From: CBDANZ01 sp965197865
GTDB lineage: Bacteria; Acidobacteriota; Vicinamibacteria; Vicinamibacterales; CAVVIG01
Direction: 5' to 3'
Assembly: GCA_965197865.1 (NCBI GenBank)
Contig: CBDANZ010000004.1
Span: 496,001 to 560,000, forward strand
Length of the DNA stretch: 64,000 nucleotides
Below, piece by piece: positions 9,247-19,155 of this stretch. The notes beneath the pieces are model-generated. The model searched no databases, was not told where the DNA came from, and worked only from the letters and a program-made list of their open reading frames with translations. Every line of letters begins with the position of its first letter. Position 1 is the first letter of the stretch. The position numbers and the translations under genes were made by a program.

Positions 9247-9940
9247 TCACCGCGTCTCGAATCCCGGGTAACTGGAAAGCTCCCCCTCTACAACGCGGGC
9301 CAACAGCCGCGTCTGCACTTCCAAGATGCGGCAGTAGCTCACACGATATCCGAAGACTGGATGCGTGACCAGAGTGTCCATTCGCTGCTCGTACGCGCGC
9401 AGCAAGCCCTTCCGCCCCACCGGCGTCAGGGCGACCGCACGGCCGGTCGTGATGAAGTCGCGCGGCCTGACCATGCCAGTGTTGATCGCGGTCAGCACGA
9501 CGGAGTCCGCGATCAGCGAGCGAAATCCTTCCATGAGGTCGAGGGCGAGCGCCGGACGCCCAAAGCGGGGCTGATGAAAGAACCCGACGTACGGATCGAA
9601 ACCTACCACGAGACAGATCACCGTCAGATCGCGCGCCAGTAGACTGTAGGCCAGCGACAGCAGTGCATTCACGGGGTCGCGCGGTGGGGTGGCGATTGCG
9701 ATGCTGAAAGTCAAACGCAGGCCCCCCCGCGCCGTCATCGACCTTGATCATGCCGCCGAACTGCTCGAAGTACACCCGAGCCGCCGTGCCCTCGATGCCA
9801 AGTAGCGAGCCGAGACTTTCGGCTGTCGTCGCGGCCTGCGCCAGATGCCGCAGCATCTCGATCGCCCGTGCCGGCGGCTCGATATGATTTCGCCGGAGCA
9901 ACGTGCATTGGTTCCGGATCTTGGTCGCCTGGCCACATCG
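9247..9940 (-). pseudogene. cas1: cas1 remnant, N-terminally truncated and frameshifted
   Basis: Two frames together give the C-terminal part of Cas1. The first frame reads TKIRNQCTLLRRNHIEPP, ESLLGIEG-like ESLGSLLGIEGTAARVYFEQ and FDFQHRNRH. The second begins near 9700 with [60 protein letters not shown] and ends [14 protein letters not shown]. These match the integrase-fold domain, including the Glu of GIEG and the HQPRFGRP and DLMEEFR motifs, of the Cas4-Cas1 type seen with some type I systems. A TAG at 9941-9943 closes the frame upstream, so the N-terminal domain is absent. No other cas gene or repeat array is visible. Confidence 0.8.
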
Positions 9941-9943
9941 CTA

Positions 9944-10390
9944 TTTACGGCCCCTCTATCCGATAGTCCGGGCACCTGTGAATGGGCCCACGAACTCCTG
10001 TAACATGTTGTACCTGTTGACGTTACTCTGCAACATTGGGACCAAGGGCCGGGGCGATATAATCGACCTAGGGGCCTACACGGGCCGCTCTAGGACCATC
10101 GGATGTCGAAGGGACCGGCGTGACTGCCCCGCTGAGCTGAATTTGGGCCCGTGGCGAGCGCATTGCTGGCCCGTGGTGTCCCAAGAGCGGATCGACACTC
10201 GAAGGGAACCCTGCAGGCCTAATATTCGCTATATGTGCGCCATCTCTCAGCGCCGGTTCGGCTCGATCCAGTTGTGGAACATTACGGGGTGCACCTTCGC
10301 GTCTGCATGATCTGCGGCCACGTCGGGTGCTGCGACGACTCTCCCGAAAGCCACGCCATCGCTCACTTCCATGCCACGGATCACGCCGTC
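9944..10390. other. gene-free stretch between cas1 remnant and kinase fragment
   Basis: No frame here resembles a known protein, and no direct repeats of CRISPR size were seen. Confidence 0.45.
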
Positions 10391-10522
10391 ATGCGTTCGG
10401 GCGGCATGGGCGAGGTGTATCAGGCGACCGACACCAAGTTAAGACGACAGGTCGCGATCAAGGTGCTACCCGAATCGGTGGCGGCTGATGCAGAGCGACT
10501 GGCGCGGTTTCAGCGAGAAGCC
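10391..10522 (+). pseudogene. serine/threonine protein kinase fragment
   Basis: MRSGGMGEVYQATDTKLRRQ followed by VAIKVLPESVAADAERLARF is the N-lobe of a PknB-type kinase: glycine-rich loop GGMGEVY and ATP-binding Lys in AIKVLP. The frame then becomes unrelated sequence. The residues before the loop and the whole catalytic lobe are missing, so it cannot be active. Confidence 0.7.
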
Positions 10523-10601
10523 ACGGATCGCGCGGGCCTGTTCTACAATCTACTGTGGGCGCGTGGCGTGCCTGAGGATTGCGGAAGGAAAGGAGAACAA
10601 G

Positions 10602-11018
10602 ATGGCGACAACGGCAGACGCAGAGATCGTGTTGCGGCTTTACGAACTCCGGCGCGAAGAGACGTTACGCAAGGCCCGTCACTTCATGGCCTTTGTTTTT
10701 CAGCCGAAGACGCTGGAAGAGTTGAGGGCAGTGTCGCGGGATGTGACAGCGACCGAGAATGCTGCGTGGCGGCAAGTCCTGAGCTACTGGGAGATGGCGG
10801 CTTCACTCGTGCTGCAGGGCGGGGTGGATGCAGACTTGTTTCTAGACTCCAATGGAGAGGGCATTCTGTTGTACGCCAAATTTCATCACTTTCATGCAGA
10901 GACGGAGAAGAAGTCTGGCGACGTGTTTATGAAGCAGACAGCCGCTTTGATTGCGCAATATCCAGCGGCAAAAGCTTTGTATGAGAGGTTTCTGCAGATG
11001 TTCGGACCCAAGAAGTAG
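10602..11018 (+). CDS. hypothetical protein, 138 aa
   Basis: It starts MATTADAEIVLRLYELRREE after a good ribosome site AAGGAGAACAAG. The protein is mostly helical with no signal peptide or membrane segment and shows LRREETLRKARHFM, WRQVLSYWEMAASLV and the C-terminal ERFLQMFGPKK. I do not recognise a function. The clean start and protein-like composition argue for a real gene. A longer upstream open frame (from 10488) merely extends into the kinase fragment. Confidence 0.7.
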   Translation: MATTADAEIVLRLYELRREETLRKARHFMAFVFQPKTLEELRAVSRDVTATENAAWRQVLSYWEMAASLVLQGGVDADLFLDSNGEGILLYAKFHHFHAETEKKSGDVFMKQTAALIAQYPAAKALYERFLQMFGPKK

Positions 11019-11064
11019 TGACCATGGCACTGCCAAGTTGACCTTGCATGGATCCGCTTCCCCC

Positions 11065-11295
11065 TTAGCGCAGTATCTTCTTGAGCATCTCAGTTCGGCT
11101 GTCAAGAAGATGCCTGGTTAGATCCATTTCTGCCAGTCGGCCGCGTGTAACCTTGATATCGGTTTCGAAATCGAATCCGAAGTGAAAGAATCGGTCTATC
11201 TTTCCAGACCTGCTTCGGATCTTAGGCAACAGTGCGCCCATTTCTGAGTCGGTGAACACGAGAACCGCGCCAAGCTCGGGCCCTACGAGATCCAC
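11065..11295 (-). CDS. possible small protein or gene remnant, 76 aa
   Basis: It begins MDLVGPELGAVLVFTDSEMG and contains RFFHFGFDFETDIKVTRGRL. Composition is protein-like, but I cannot assign a family, and the neighbourhood is full of gene fragments. It may be the tail of a lost gene. Confidence 0.3.
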   Translation of the reverse strand: MDLVGPELGAVLVFTDSEMGALLPKIRSRSGKIDRFFHFGFDFETDIKVTRGRLAEMDLTRHLLDSRTEMLKKILR

Positions 11296-11323
11296 AAGCA
11301 GTTACTCAGAGACGAGATACCAG

Positions 11324-11839
11324 ATGCGCGGTTACACCACCATATTGGATGAGGCGCTTGAGGCATGGGCGTATGCGCGACGAGGCGTCATCGACGAGAT
11401 CAGGAACTTCTCGGACGACGCCATGACGTTCAAGCCCAGCGCCGGCTCACGAAGCGTCATCGAGCTCGGTCAGCACATCATCGAGTCGGGCCTGTTGATG
11501 GCGGGGGAGCTTTCGCACCCTGACGGCAACTTCCGGCGCAAGCCGTATCCCGAGCTTCTCCGTGAGCACGCAGGCGGCCACGAGACCCCGACCTCGAAGG
11601 GGGCGTTGCTCGACGCGCTGGAACAGAAGCATGTTGTAGGCGCCAGGCGACTTCGCGACGCCGGAGAGCTGCTCATGCTGCAGTTCATCATCCAGTTCAG
11701 CGGCGAGCCGGCCACGCGGCTCTCCTGACTGCACCACGGTATCGCGCATGAGGAATATCATCGCGGCCAGCTCGCCCTTTACGCGCGCCTCCTGGGAAAG
11801 GTTCCGGCTCTGACGCAGAAGATCATGGGAGCCGCATGA
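11324..11839 (+). pseudogene. DinB-family protein with in-frame UGA
   Basis: The 172-codon frame encodes a DinB/YfiT-like four-helix protein. It starts MRGYTTILDEALEAWAYARR and has the first metal-ligand region IELGQHIIESG. Position 11726-11728 is TGA where homologues usually have Trp (TRLS-stop-LHHGIAHEEYHRGQ). The sequence continues in the same frame through the conserved H-x3-H-x-H-R-G-Q motif to LGKVPALTQKIMGAA and a final TGA at 11837-11839. A single TGG to TGA change explains the break. Without read-through the protein would lose two metal-binding His. Confidence 0.8.
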
Positions 11840-11854
11840 TCTCGCCAGGCTAGC

Positions 11855-11992
11855 GTGGAGACCGCCGCGAGTCCTAGGCGCAGCCGGCGGGCGCGCTGGA
11901 AGCACGGCTTCTATTTGAGAGAGCTGTGCGAATTACTGACGGAGAATCGGCGGCGCTGGCGGGCACTCCGGGCGCTGCTCGGCCAAGCCTGA
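11855..11992 (+). pseudogene. C-terminal fragment of an HGGxSTG-type small protein
   Basis: Translation gives SRRARWKHGFYLRELCELL and ENRRRWRALRALLGQA. This resembles the C-terminal half of small proteins with an N-terminal C-x-L-H-G-G-x-S-T-G motif. The matching N-terminal type of fragment is at 16342-16536. No start codon or motif remains here. Confidence 0.4.
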
Positions 11993-12035
11993 GTTGTCAC
12001 CCCTCCCGGGTCGTCGCTGTCCGAATCCGTCCTAA

Positions 12036-13516
12036 CAGTCTGTGTTTAAACCCTGCGATTCACGCGGCGACGGGTAGCAGCTCAAAACAATGACGCGGCG
12101 ACGACCCCGGCGATCGATCAACGAATCTTGGTTCATGGTTCCCCCAGAGAGCGCCGAGGCGCGCCCATACGGCGATGAAGACAGCCAAGACGCCTGCGGC
12201 GCGGCCCTGCAAGCGCCGTGGCGTGCCGATGCCGAGGCACTGGCGCATCGCGAGCCCCAAGTTGAAGCCGCCGCCATGAATCAGTAGACGCTTCAAGATG
12301 TTGTCGTGTCCCCGCAAGTGCGTGCGTCGCATCCCGCCGGTCTCATAGAGGTGGGCAAACGATCGCTCGGCGAGTTCCGCCCGTCGCCGCCGAAAGCGTC
12401 GCCCGCGGGCGCCCCGGAGACGGCGGCGATTCCCATGGACGGGCGCGTACGCATCCGGCGCGTCGGACCAATCGCGCCGGCCACGGTCGGGTTCCGAAAT
12501 GTACGACCGCAGGCCCACCGCAGCCAGGTCTACCATCGTCTCGTTGCTGTGATAGCCCTTGTCCGCGACGATGTCCTCCAACCTCCCGCGCGCGTCGGTC
12601 GTCGCGTGCGCGGCTTCCACCTGTTCGGCCGCCGTGATCGCCGCCGTGACAAGCGTCCTCGTGTCGCCCTGATCGGCGCCCTGCACCGTCACCGCGACCA
12701 ACGCGCCGCTCTCCAGATCGATCGCATGCTCGGCTTTGTGCGCCAAGTGCGTCTGGCCGTCTTTCATTTTCGCGACCTTCGCGTCAGGATCGCTGGGGCT
12801 GGTCCACTCGCTGTTCGAGGTTTTCTTCTTCCGCGTGCGATCAAACCGCGCCAAGACTTCGCGCGTCGGCGTCTTGATCCCCGAGGCGGCGGCGAGGCGG
12901 GTCAGATACGCCTGGTAGGCTTCCCCCGTGTCCCGGCGCACGATACTCCGCATGGCGGCGTTGGCCTCCAACGTCGTCGCGTCGATCGCGATCGTCCGGC
13001 CCTTCAACAGGCCGGCGGCCGCCAGGCGCTGCTGGACCCACGTGAACACCGCCCGGTGCGTCTCCACATCGATCACGCGGCGGGTGCGCGAAATCGTCGA
13101 GTGATCCGGGGCCGCCTCCTCCAGCCCGAGTCGCAGGAAGCTCCGCACCGCCAGCGAGTCCGCCGCACGCCATGCGATGCCGCGCTCCGAATCGATGCCT
13201 TCGAAGTACCCAACCAGCAACAAGCGGAAGTAGCGACCGGGCGCCAGACTCGGGCGGCCCAACACCGGCGCGTAGAAGGATCGACAGGCGTCTTCCACGA
13301 AGGTGTCGAAGCCGTCGGCATCCAGCAACGCATTCAAGCGCGTGTAGAACGGATGCCCAGGCGAGACCGGCAGATCCGACGCGGCAATCCACAACGGAGG
13401 TTGTTCGGGGTCGCGGGTGCCCATGGCCATGCGCCACAGTGTAAGGAGCGGGATCGATCCTGTCGATCCCCTCGCCAATAACAAGGGGCTGCTCGATCGA
13501 CTTTCACCACGGGCTG
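12036..13516 (-). mobile_element. IS1182/IS5-like insertion sequence
   Basis: The element is 1481 bp and flanked by direct CTAA repeats (12032-12035 and 13517-13520), a 4-bp target duplication. Its ends CAGTCTGTGTTTAAA (left) and CAGCCCGTGGTGAAAGTC (right, read inward) form imperfect inverted repeats. They closely resemble the CAGTCCGTGGTGAAAGTC ends of the hairpin elements at 1.2, 49.2 and 61.0 kb. This makes it, or a relative, the candidate source of transposase for those elements. It inserted about 30 bp downstream of rhlE. Confidence 0.8.
12060..13430 (-). CDS. IS1182/IS5-like DDE transposase
   Basis: A protein of 456 aa from MAMGTRDPEQPPLW. An N-terminal DUF772 region (GRYFRLLLVGYFEGIDSERG, DHSTISRTRR) is followed by a DDE domain with IAIDATTLEANAAM (first Asp), an insert, VTVQGADQGDTRTL, IVADKGYHSNETMVDL (second Asp) and RRAELAERSFAHLYETGGMR (Glu). 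An in-frame start further upstream (13556) adds sequence that crosses the IS end, so I chose the ATG at 13430. All DDE-type residues appear present; the reading frame is undamaged. Confidence 0.85.
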   Translation of the reverse strand: MAMGTRDPEQPPLWIAASDLPVSPGHPFYTRLNALLDADGFDTFVEDACRSFYAPVLGRPSLAPGRYFRLLLVGYFEGIDSERGIAWRAADSLAVRSFLRLGLEEAAPDHSTISRTRRVIDVETHRAVFTWVQQRLAAAGLLKGRTIAIDATTLEANAAMRSIVRRDTGEAYQAYLTRLAAASGIKTPTREVLARFDRTRKKKTSNSEWTSPSDPDAKVAKMKDGQTHLAHKAEHAIDLESGALVAVTVQGADQGDTRTLVTAAITAAEQVEAAHATTDARGRLEDIVADKGYHSNETMVDLAAVGLRSYISEPDRGRRDWSDAPDAYAPVHGNRRRLRGARGRRFRRRRAELAERSFAHLYETGGMRRTHLRGHDNILKRLLIHGGGFNLGLAMRQCLGIGTPRRLQGRAAGVLAVFIAVWARLGALWGNHEPRFVDRSPGSSPRHCFELLPVAA

Positions 13517-13549
13517 CTAAGACACCGCACGCCAACAACTTGACTCGAT

Positions 13550-14836
<1,287 letters not shown>

Positions 14837-15234
14837 TGAGAATGTTCCTGAATTGCCTGGAGCGTTTCCCTGACCGCGCAGCAGGCGACAATGAACGAAC
14901 GAACTTCGCGCCGGAATGGCGTGTGAATTTGAGCGATGGGACCTAGCGGTGGGAACTCAAGCGACAGGCCGAGCGGACTCGACCGTCACTTCAGGCTTCC
15001 AGCGGGAAATCCAAGGTGCAGCGCGCAAACGCCATAATTTTACGCCGGAATGGCCCTGAGAGCGAAACAGACGCTCTGTGGGCAGAGGACTAACACCGTT
15101 GGCCCCCCTTGGAGGGCCGCCACCTCCCGGGCACGGCGACGGTAGGATTCTGTTTGGGTCGAGTCGGTCAGTCCTTGCGCGGCGAGTGATCCCGGCGGGC
15201 GTGGGTAGCGGCGCAACACCCAGCTGATGTTGAC
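14837..15234. other. intergenic region between divergent rhlE and aldo/keto reductase
   Basis: No gene is recognised here. The open frames on the minus strand are antisense shadows of the reductase gene. The region must hold the rhlE promoter; CGCCGGAATGGC occurs twice (near 14910 and 15042) with unknown meaning. Confidence 0.5.
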
Positions 15235-15240
15235 TATAAT
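15235..15240 (+). promoter_or_regulatory. candidate -10 element of a leaderless aldo/keto reductase mRNA
   Basis: TATAAT at 15235-15240 lies 7 bp before the GTG at 15248. Transcription would start at or next to the start codon, giving a leaderless transcript. No good -35 element is visible. Confidence 0.4.
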
Positions 15241-15247
15241 CCCCGCC

Positions 15248-16309
15248 GTGAAGTACCGGCCACTTGCAGACACCGGCGTGTTCGTCTCCGAACTGTGCCT
15301 GGGCGCGATGACCTTCGGTGGTCGCGGCGGGATGTGGGAAGTGATCGGCGGACTGGACCAGATCGGCGTGGACGCGATCGTCCACCGCGCGCTCGACGCG
15401 GGCGTCACGTTCATCGACACGGCGAACGTCTATGCGCTCGGCGAATCGGAAACGCTGTTGGGCAAGTCGCTCGAGGGGCGCCGCCACGAGGTGGTGCTGG
15501 CCACCAAGGCCCGCGGGCGCATGGGGAAGGGCGCGAACGATGTCGGGCTGTCCCGCCTGCACATCATGCAGGCGGTCGAGGCGAGCTTGACGCGCCTGGG
15601 GACCGACTATATCGACCTCTACCAGATCCATCGGTTCGACACGCTGACCAACCTCGAGGACACGATGCGGGCGCTGGACGACCTCGTGCGCGCCGGCAAG
15701 GTCCGCTATATCGGCTGCTCGAATCTGGCGGCGTGGGAGATCATGAAGTCGCTTGGGATCTCGCGCGAGCAGCACATGGAGCGGTTTCGCTGCACGCAGT
15801 CGTACTATTCGCTGGCCGGCCGCGAACTCGAACGGGAGATCGTGCCGCTCATCAAGGACCAGAACCTGGGACTCCTCGTGTGGAGCCCGCTGGCTGGCGG
15901 TTTCCTCTCGGGCAAGTTCACCCGCACCGGCGGAGACGAGACGGCGCGCCGCGCGTCGTTCGAGTTCCCACCGATCAACAAGGAGAAGGCGTTCGACATC
16001 ATCGACGTGCTGCGGTCGATTGTCGACGCCCGCGGCGCGAGCGTGGCGCAGATTGCGTTGGCGTGGCTGCTCGCGCAGAGCGTGACGACGAGCGTTATCA
16101 TCGGCGCGCGACGGATCGATCAGCTCGAAGACAACTTGAAGTCCGTCGACATCACGTTGAGCGCCGACGAACTGAAAGCACTGGACGAGGCGAGCCGTCT
16201 CGCGCCGGAATATCCGGCGTGGATGGGCGCGGCCGCGAGCGACGATCGCCTGCCGGGCCAGGAACCCCGCTTCACCACGACGAAGCCTGCAACTCAGGGC
16301 ACACCGTAG
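15248..16309 (+). CDS. aldo/keto reductase
   Basis: A protein of 353 aa from GTG 15248 (KYRPLADTGVFVSELCLGAM). It has the AKR TIM-barrel tetrad: Asp and Tyr in DTANVYALGESE, Lys in VLATKARG and His in YQIHRFD. The NADP-binding C-terminal part has SVIIGARRIDQLEDNL. It resembles the YghZ/Tas-type group that reduces aldehydes or ketones; the substrate is unknown. An in-frame ATG at 15227 overlaps the candidate -10 element, so I prefer the GTG. Confidence 0.9.
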   Translation: MKYRPLADTGVFVSELCLGAMTFGGRGGMWEVIGGLDQIGVDAIVHRALDAGVTFIDTANVYALGESETLLGKSLEGRRHEVVLATKARGRMGKGANDVGLSRLHIMQAVEASLTRLGTDYIDLYQIHRFDTLTNLEDTMRALDDLVRAGKVRYIGCSNLAAWEIMKSLGISREQHMERFRCTQSYYSLAGRELEREIVPLIKDQNLGLLVWSPLAGGFLSGKFTRTGGDETARRASFEFPPINKEKAFDIIDVLRSIVDARGASVAQIALAWLLAQSVTTSVIIGARRIDQLEDNLKSVDITLSADELKALDEASRLAPEYPAWMGAAASDDRLPGQEPRFTTTKPATQGTP

Positions 16310-16341
16310 GCGAGCCGCCCGAGCCGGGAGGGCCTCGAAAA

Positions 16342-16536
16342 ATGCCCGATGAACCCCGTGAACGGCGGTACGGCTGGTTGAAAAACTGGAATCCGCCCGG
16401 TGACTTTTCAAAGGCACGCCGGTGCGGTACGAGGACACGCCGACAGACGTCGTGTCAGTGTCCAGCGGTGAGGAACCGACGACGCTGTCGGCTCCACGGC
16501 GGCAAGAGCACAGGATCAAGAAGGGCGGCCTGCTAG
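16342..16536 (+). pseudogene. N-terminal fragment of an HGGxSTG-type small protein
   Basis: It starts MPDEPRERRYGWLKNWNPPG and has RCGTRTRRQTSCQCPAVRN followed by CRLHGGKSTGSRRAAC, then a stop. The Cys-His motif C-x-L-H-G-G-x-S-T-G marks a family of small proteins of unknown function. Homologues continue with ARWKHG-type sequence, which is missing here; a fragment with that sequence lies at 11855-11992. Confidence 0.5.
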
Positions 16537-16980
16537 CTGGAAGCTGGTATCCCGAGTTGACTACATGCGGAGCTTGTTTCTGGCTTCACCACGCTCTCCG
16601 CTGGCAGCCCTGAGTGCCTGAACCTTCCCGCGTCGAAGTTCATCGACGCTGACCTCAACGATCCTGGTGCCGAGAGCACAACGTAGACGAACTCAGATGA
16701 CGCCGCTTGACTGCTCGTAGCTGAGGCTGGCGCCGCGACCGAGGATGGCAGGCCGAAGTTCAGGTCAAGGATGAAGATCAAGAATGAGCGTAGCTCGCCT
16801 GTTATGCCAGGTTTGCCACGAAACCTTGTAGCGTCGGGCGCAGGCTCCTGCGGCATCAAGAGGACGCCGTACCTGGCGCAGGTCAGCATCTCTCCAACCA
16901 GTAATTCGTGGTTTGCTAGAATCGGGTTCGACACCGTCGCCGGGCTACAGGTATACTGAGCGGCCGACGTCGGGTGGTAG
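16537..16980. other. gene-free stretch before the VTT-domain gene
   Basis: Open frames exist on both strands (up to 164 codons on the minus strand), but none resembles a known protein. It probably contains the promoter of the gene at 16987. Confidence 0.4.
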
Positions 16981-16986
16981 GAGGGC

Positions 16987-17547
16987 ATGCCAAGAATTCG
17001 CGGGATTGCGCTCGGGCTGTGGGTCATTCTCGTTGTCGCGCTGACGGCGCTCTACGCGGTCAACCCGAAACTGCTGCAACCGGAAGTGCTGGTCGATGTG
17101 CTGCGTCAGTCAGGCCAGCCAGTCCTGCTGGCGTATGTCGTGCTCGGCATCGTGCGAGCCTTCACCTTCATCCCGAGCACGGTACTCATCGTCGTTGGCA
17201 TGCTGCTATTCCCGGATCGGCCAGGTTTCGTGATGGTGAGCTCGCTCGCGGGGATCGTCGTGTCGGCAGCGATCGTCTACTTCTTCTTCGAGTTCCTCGG
17301 CCTTGGAGAGTTCTTCGAAAGGAAACACGCCGCGCGGGTACGCTGGCTCGAGGACCAGATGCGCCGCAAGGGCTTGTGGATCGTGATGGCCTGGTCGGCG
17401 TTTCCGTTTGTGCCGACAGATGTGATCTGCTATGTGGCTGGCACCCTGCGGATGCACGTCGGGACGTTCCTGTGCGGCGTTGCCCTCGGGGAATTGCCCA
17501 TCGTCGGCTTCTACGTACTCGCCGGCGGCAGGTGGTTCGCCGGGTAG
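16987..17547 (+). CDS. VTT-domain (TVP38/TMEM64-like) membrane protein
   Basis: A protein of 186 aa with an N-terminal transmembrane helix (IALGLWVILVVALTALYAV) and further membrane segments. The DedA/VTT-type motif FTFIPSTVLIVVGMLLFPD comes before AWSAFPFVPTDVICYVAGTL, and the C-terminal helix has LGELPIVGFYVLAGG. Proteins of this family act in membrane lipid handling; the exact role is unknown. GTAGGAGGGC provides a good ribosome site before ATG 16987. Confidence 0.85.
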   Translation: MPRIRGIALGLWVILVVALTALYAVNPKLLQPEVLVDVLRQSGQPVLLAYVVLGIVRAFTFIPSTVLIVVGMLLFPDRPGFVMVSSLAGIVVSAAIVYFFFEFLGLGEFFERKHAARVRWLEDQMRRKGLWIVMAWSAFPFVPTDVICYVAGTLRMHVGTFLCGVALGELPIVGFYVLAGGRWFAG

Positions 17548-17615
17548 CCAGCCATTTGACTACTTCCCTCCTGCCGAGGACCTCCCAGGTAGTGAACGCC
17601 GAGAGACGCCAACCG

Positions 17616-17757
17616 TCAACACAACCGGATCCGGCGTGAGCGGGTAAGAACGGCACCATAACCGCCGAGGTCGCCGTATCCCACATCGTCGGTGATGATG
17701 AGCACGACGTTCGGTCCGGGGAGGACCCGTTCGACGACGAGGTCATTGATACGACCA
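17616..17757 (-). pseudogene. sulfatase N-terminal fragment
   Basis: The minus strand reads RINDLVVERVLPGPNVVLII then TDDVGYGDLGGYGAVL. PNVVLIITDDVGYGDLG is the hallmark N-terminus of arylsulfatases, where the two Asp bind calcium. After about 35 residues the frame becomes unrelated and stops at 17616, so the formylglycine site is absent. Confidence 0.7.
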
Positions 17758-17776
17758 CCGTGCCGTTGCTCGCCGA

Positions 17777-18994
17777 TTGGACGAACGGCTCTCAAGGGCG
17801 GTGAACCCGTTCGGAGGCGGGGGTGTCGGGTGTTCGTCGTCGGGATGTAAACATCCGTTCTGGTTTCGCTTCTGGTTGAATGGCAGGGAATACCGAGGCT
17901 CTGCCCGGACGCCGAACCGCACGTTGGCCGGACGAATCGCCACGAAACGCAAGGCTGACACTCTAGAAGGTCGGGAGTTCGGCCGTCGCAGGAAGAGCCC
18001 GAGGCTGTCTAGCTATGTGGGCACCTACGTGGAGTGGGTAGAGAGGATCAATCGAAGCGCGACGGACAAGGACAAGCGCGTCCTGGAAACCTTCATCGAG
18101 TCTGTGGGGGGGCGGTGACTGGATGAAGTGAAGTCGTTCGCCGTAGAGCGATGGAAGGCGACGAGATCGAAAGAAGTCTCACGGGCAACCGTGAACCGGG
18201 AGCTGAACATCGTTCGCGGTTGCTTCTCCCGAGCCGTCGAGTGGGGTCATTTGGCGTCGTCGCCCGTTGCGGGCGTCAAGCCCTACCGAGTGGACAACGT
18301 CCGAATGCGAATTCTCTCCGCTGAGGAAATTCCAACGGTCCTGAACGCTTGCCCGGCGGACTTGAAGCTGATTGCGCGAACCACCTTGGAGAGCCTGCTC
18401 CGGCTCTCAGAGGTGCTGCGGTTGCGAGTGGAGGACATTGGTCCTAGCTACGCCGCGATTGTCAACAGCAAGAACGGAAGCGCACGGAAGGTCCCGCTGA
18501 CTCCCGAGCTGCGGACCGACCTATTGAAACGTGCTCACAAGAGCGGCTACGTCTTTGGGCAAGGTGAGAAAGGAGAGCCGCCGACACAGGCCACCGTCAG
18601 CGTTGCCTATGGCCGACTGATGCGGAGGATTGGCCTCAGCGACGTCAGCCACCACGTCCTACGGCACACCGGGGCCTCCGCGATGGTCGCGGTGGGAGTG
18701 TCCCTGTGTGTTGTGCAGGAAATAGGCGGCTGGACCTCGTTACGGATGCTGGAACGTTACACACACCCCACTGGGGAGGAGATGCAACGTGCCGTAACGG
18801 TGCTTTCACAACAAAGGACCGGCACAAAAACCGGCACAGCAGCAGATCGAGCGGTCAAGAACGACGAACCGGAAACCCGCAAACGTGTTGTGGGACTTGA
18901 AGATCGAATTGGCGTCCCCAATGGGATTCGAACCCATGTTTTGGCCTTGAAAGGGCCACGTCCTGGGCCTCTGGACGATGGGGACTGCGGGTGA
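17777..18994 (+). pseudogene. tyrosine recombinase (phage-type integrase) with in-frame UGA, next to tRNA-Glu
   Basis: The frame has an N-terminal part (FWLNGREYRGSARTPNRTLA, Arm/SAM-like) and a catalytic part. A TGA at 18116-18118 separates them. Homologues typically read RWLDEV where this gene reads R-stop-LDEVKSFAVERW, so TGG to TGA is the simplest explanation. The catalytic domain has SRATVNRELNIVRGCFSRAV, a LLRLSEVLRLR stretch in place of the usual Arg box (L-x-R-L-S-E; Arg present), Lys in VNSKNGSAR, HHVLRHTGASAMVAVG (H-x-x-R) and the nucleophile Tyr in MLERYTHP. The last about 28 codons run through tRNA-Glu in antisense. Such integrases usually recombine at the adjacent tRNA. Confidence 0.85.
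18910..18985 (-). tRNA. tRNA-Glu (anticodon TTC)
   Basis: A 76-nt minus-strand cloverleaf. Acceptor arms GTCCCCA and TGGGGAC pair, the anticodon stem TGGCC/GGCCA encloses CTTTCAA (anticodon TTC), and the T arm is CATGGGTTCGAATCCCATT-like. The 3' CCA is encoded. The tRNA overlaps the 3' end of the broken integrase frame, so it is the likely attachment site. Confidence 0.95.
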
Positions 18995-19155
18995 GCTGGG
19001 GACGGCTGACGCGAAATCGACCGGGCGCCGAACCTAGGAATGTTAGCACACTGTCTCGGGCCAACCCGCCGCTACGCTGCGTCTTCCAGAGGATGCTGCG
19101 CTACGAAGTTGCGATCTCCAGCCCGAACGGCACGAAACGGCGGAAGTCTGAAGTC

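Noticed and set aside
8860..10390. CRISPR array beside the cas1 remnant
   Set aside because: I found no regularly spaced direct repeats; the AT-rich stretch near 9064-9190 is not repetitive.
14957..16519. 520-codon minus-strand open frame
   Set aside because: It is antisense to the aldo/keto reductase and shows the composition of a shadow frame.
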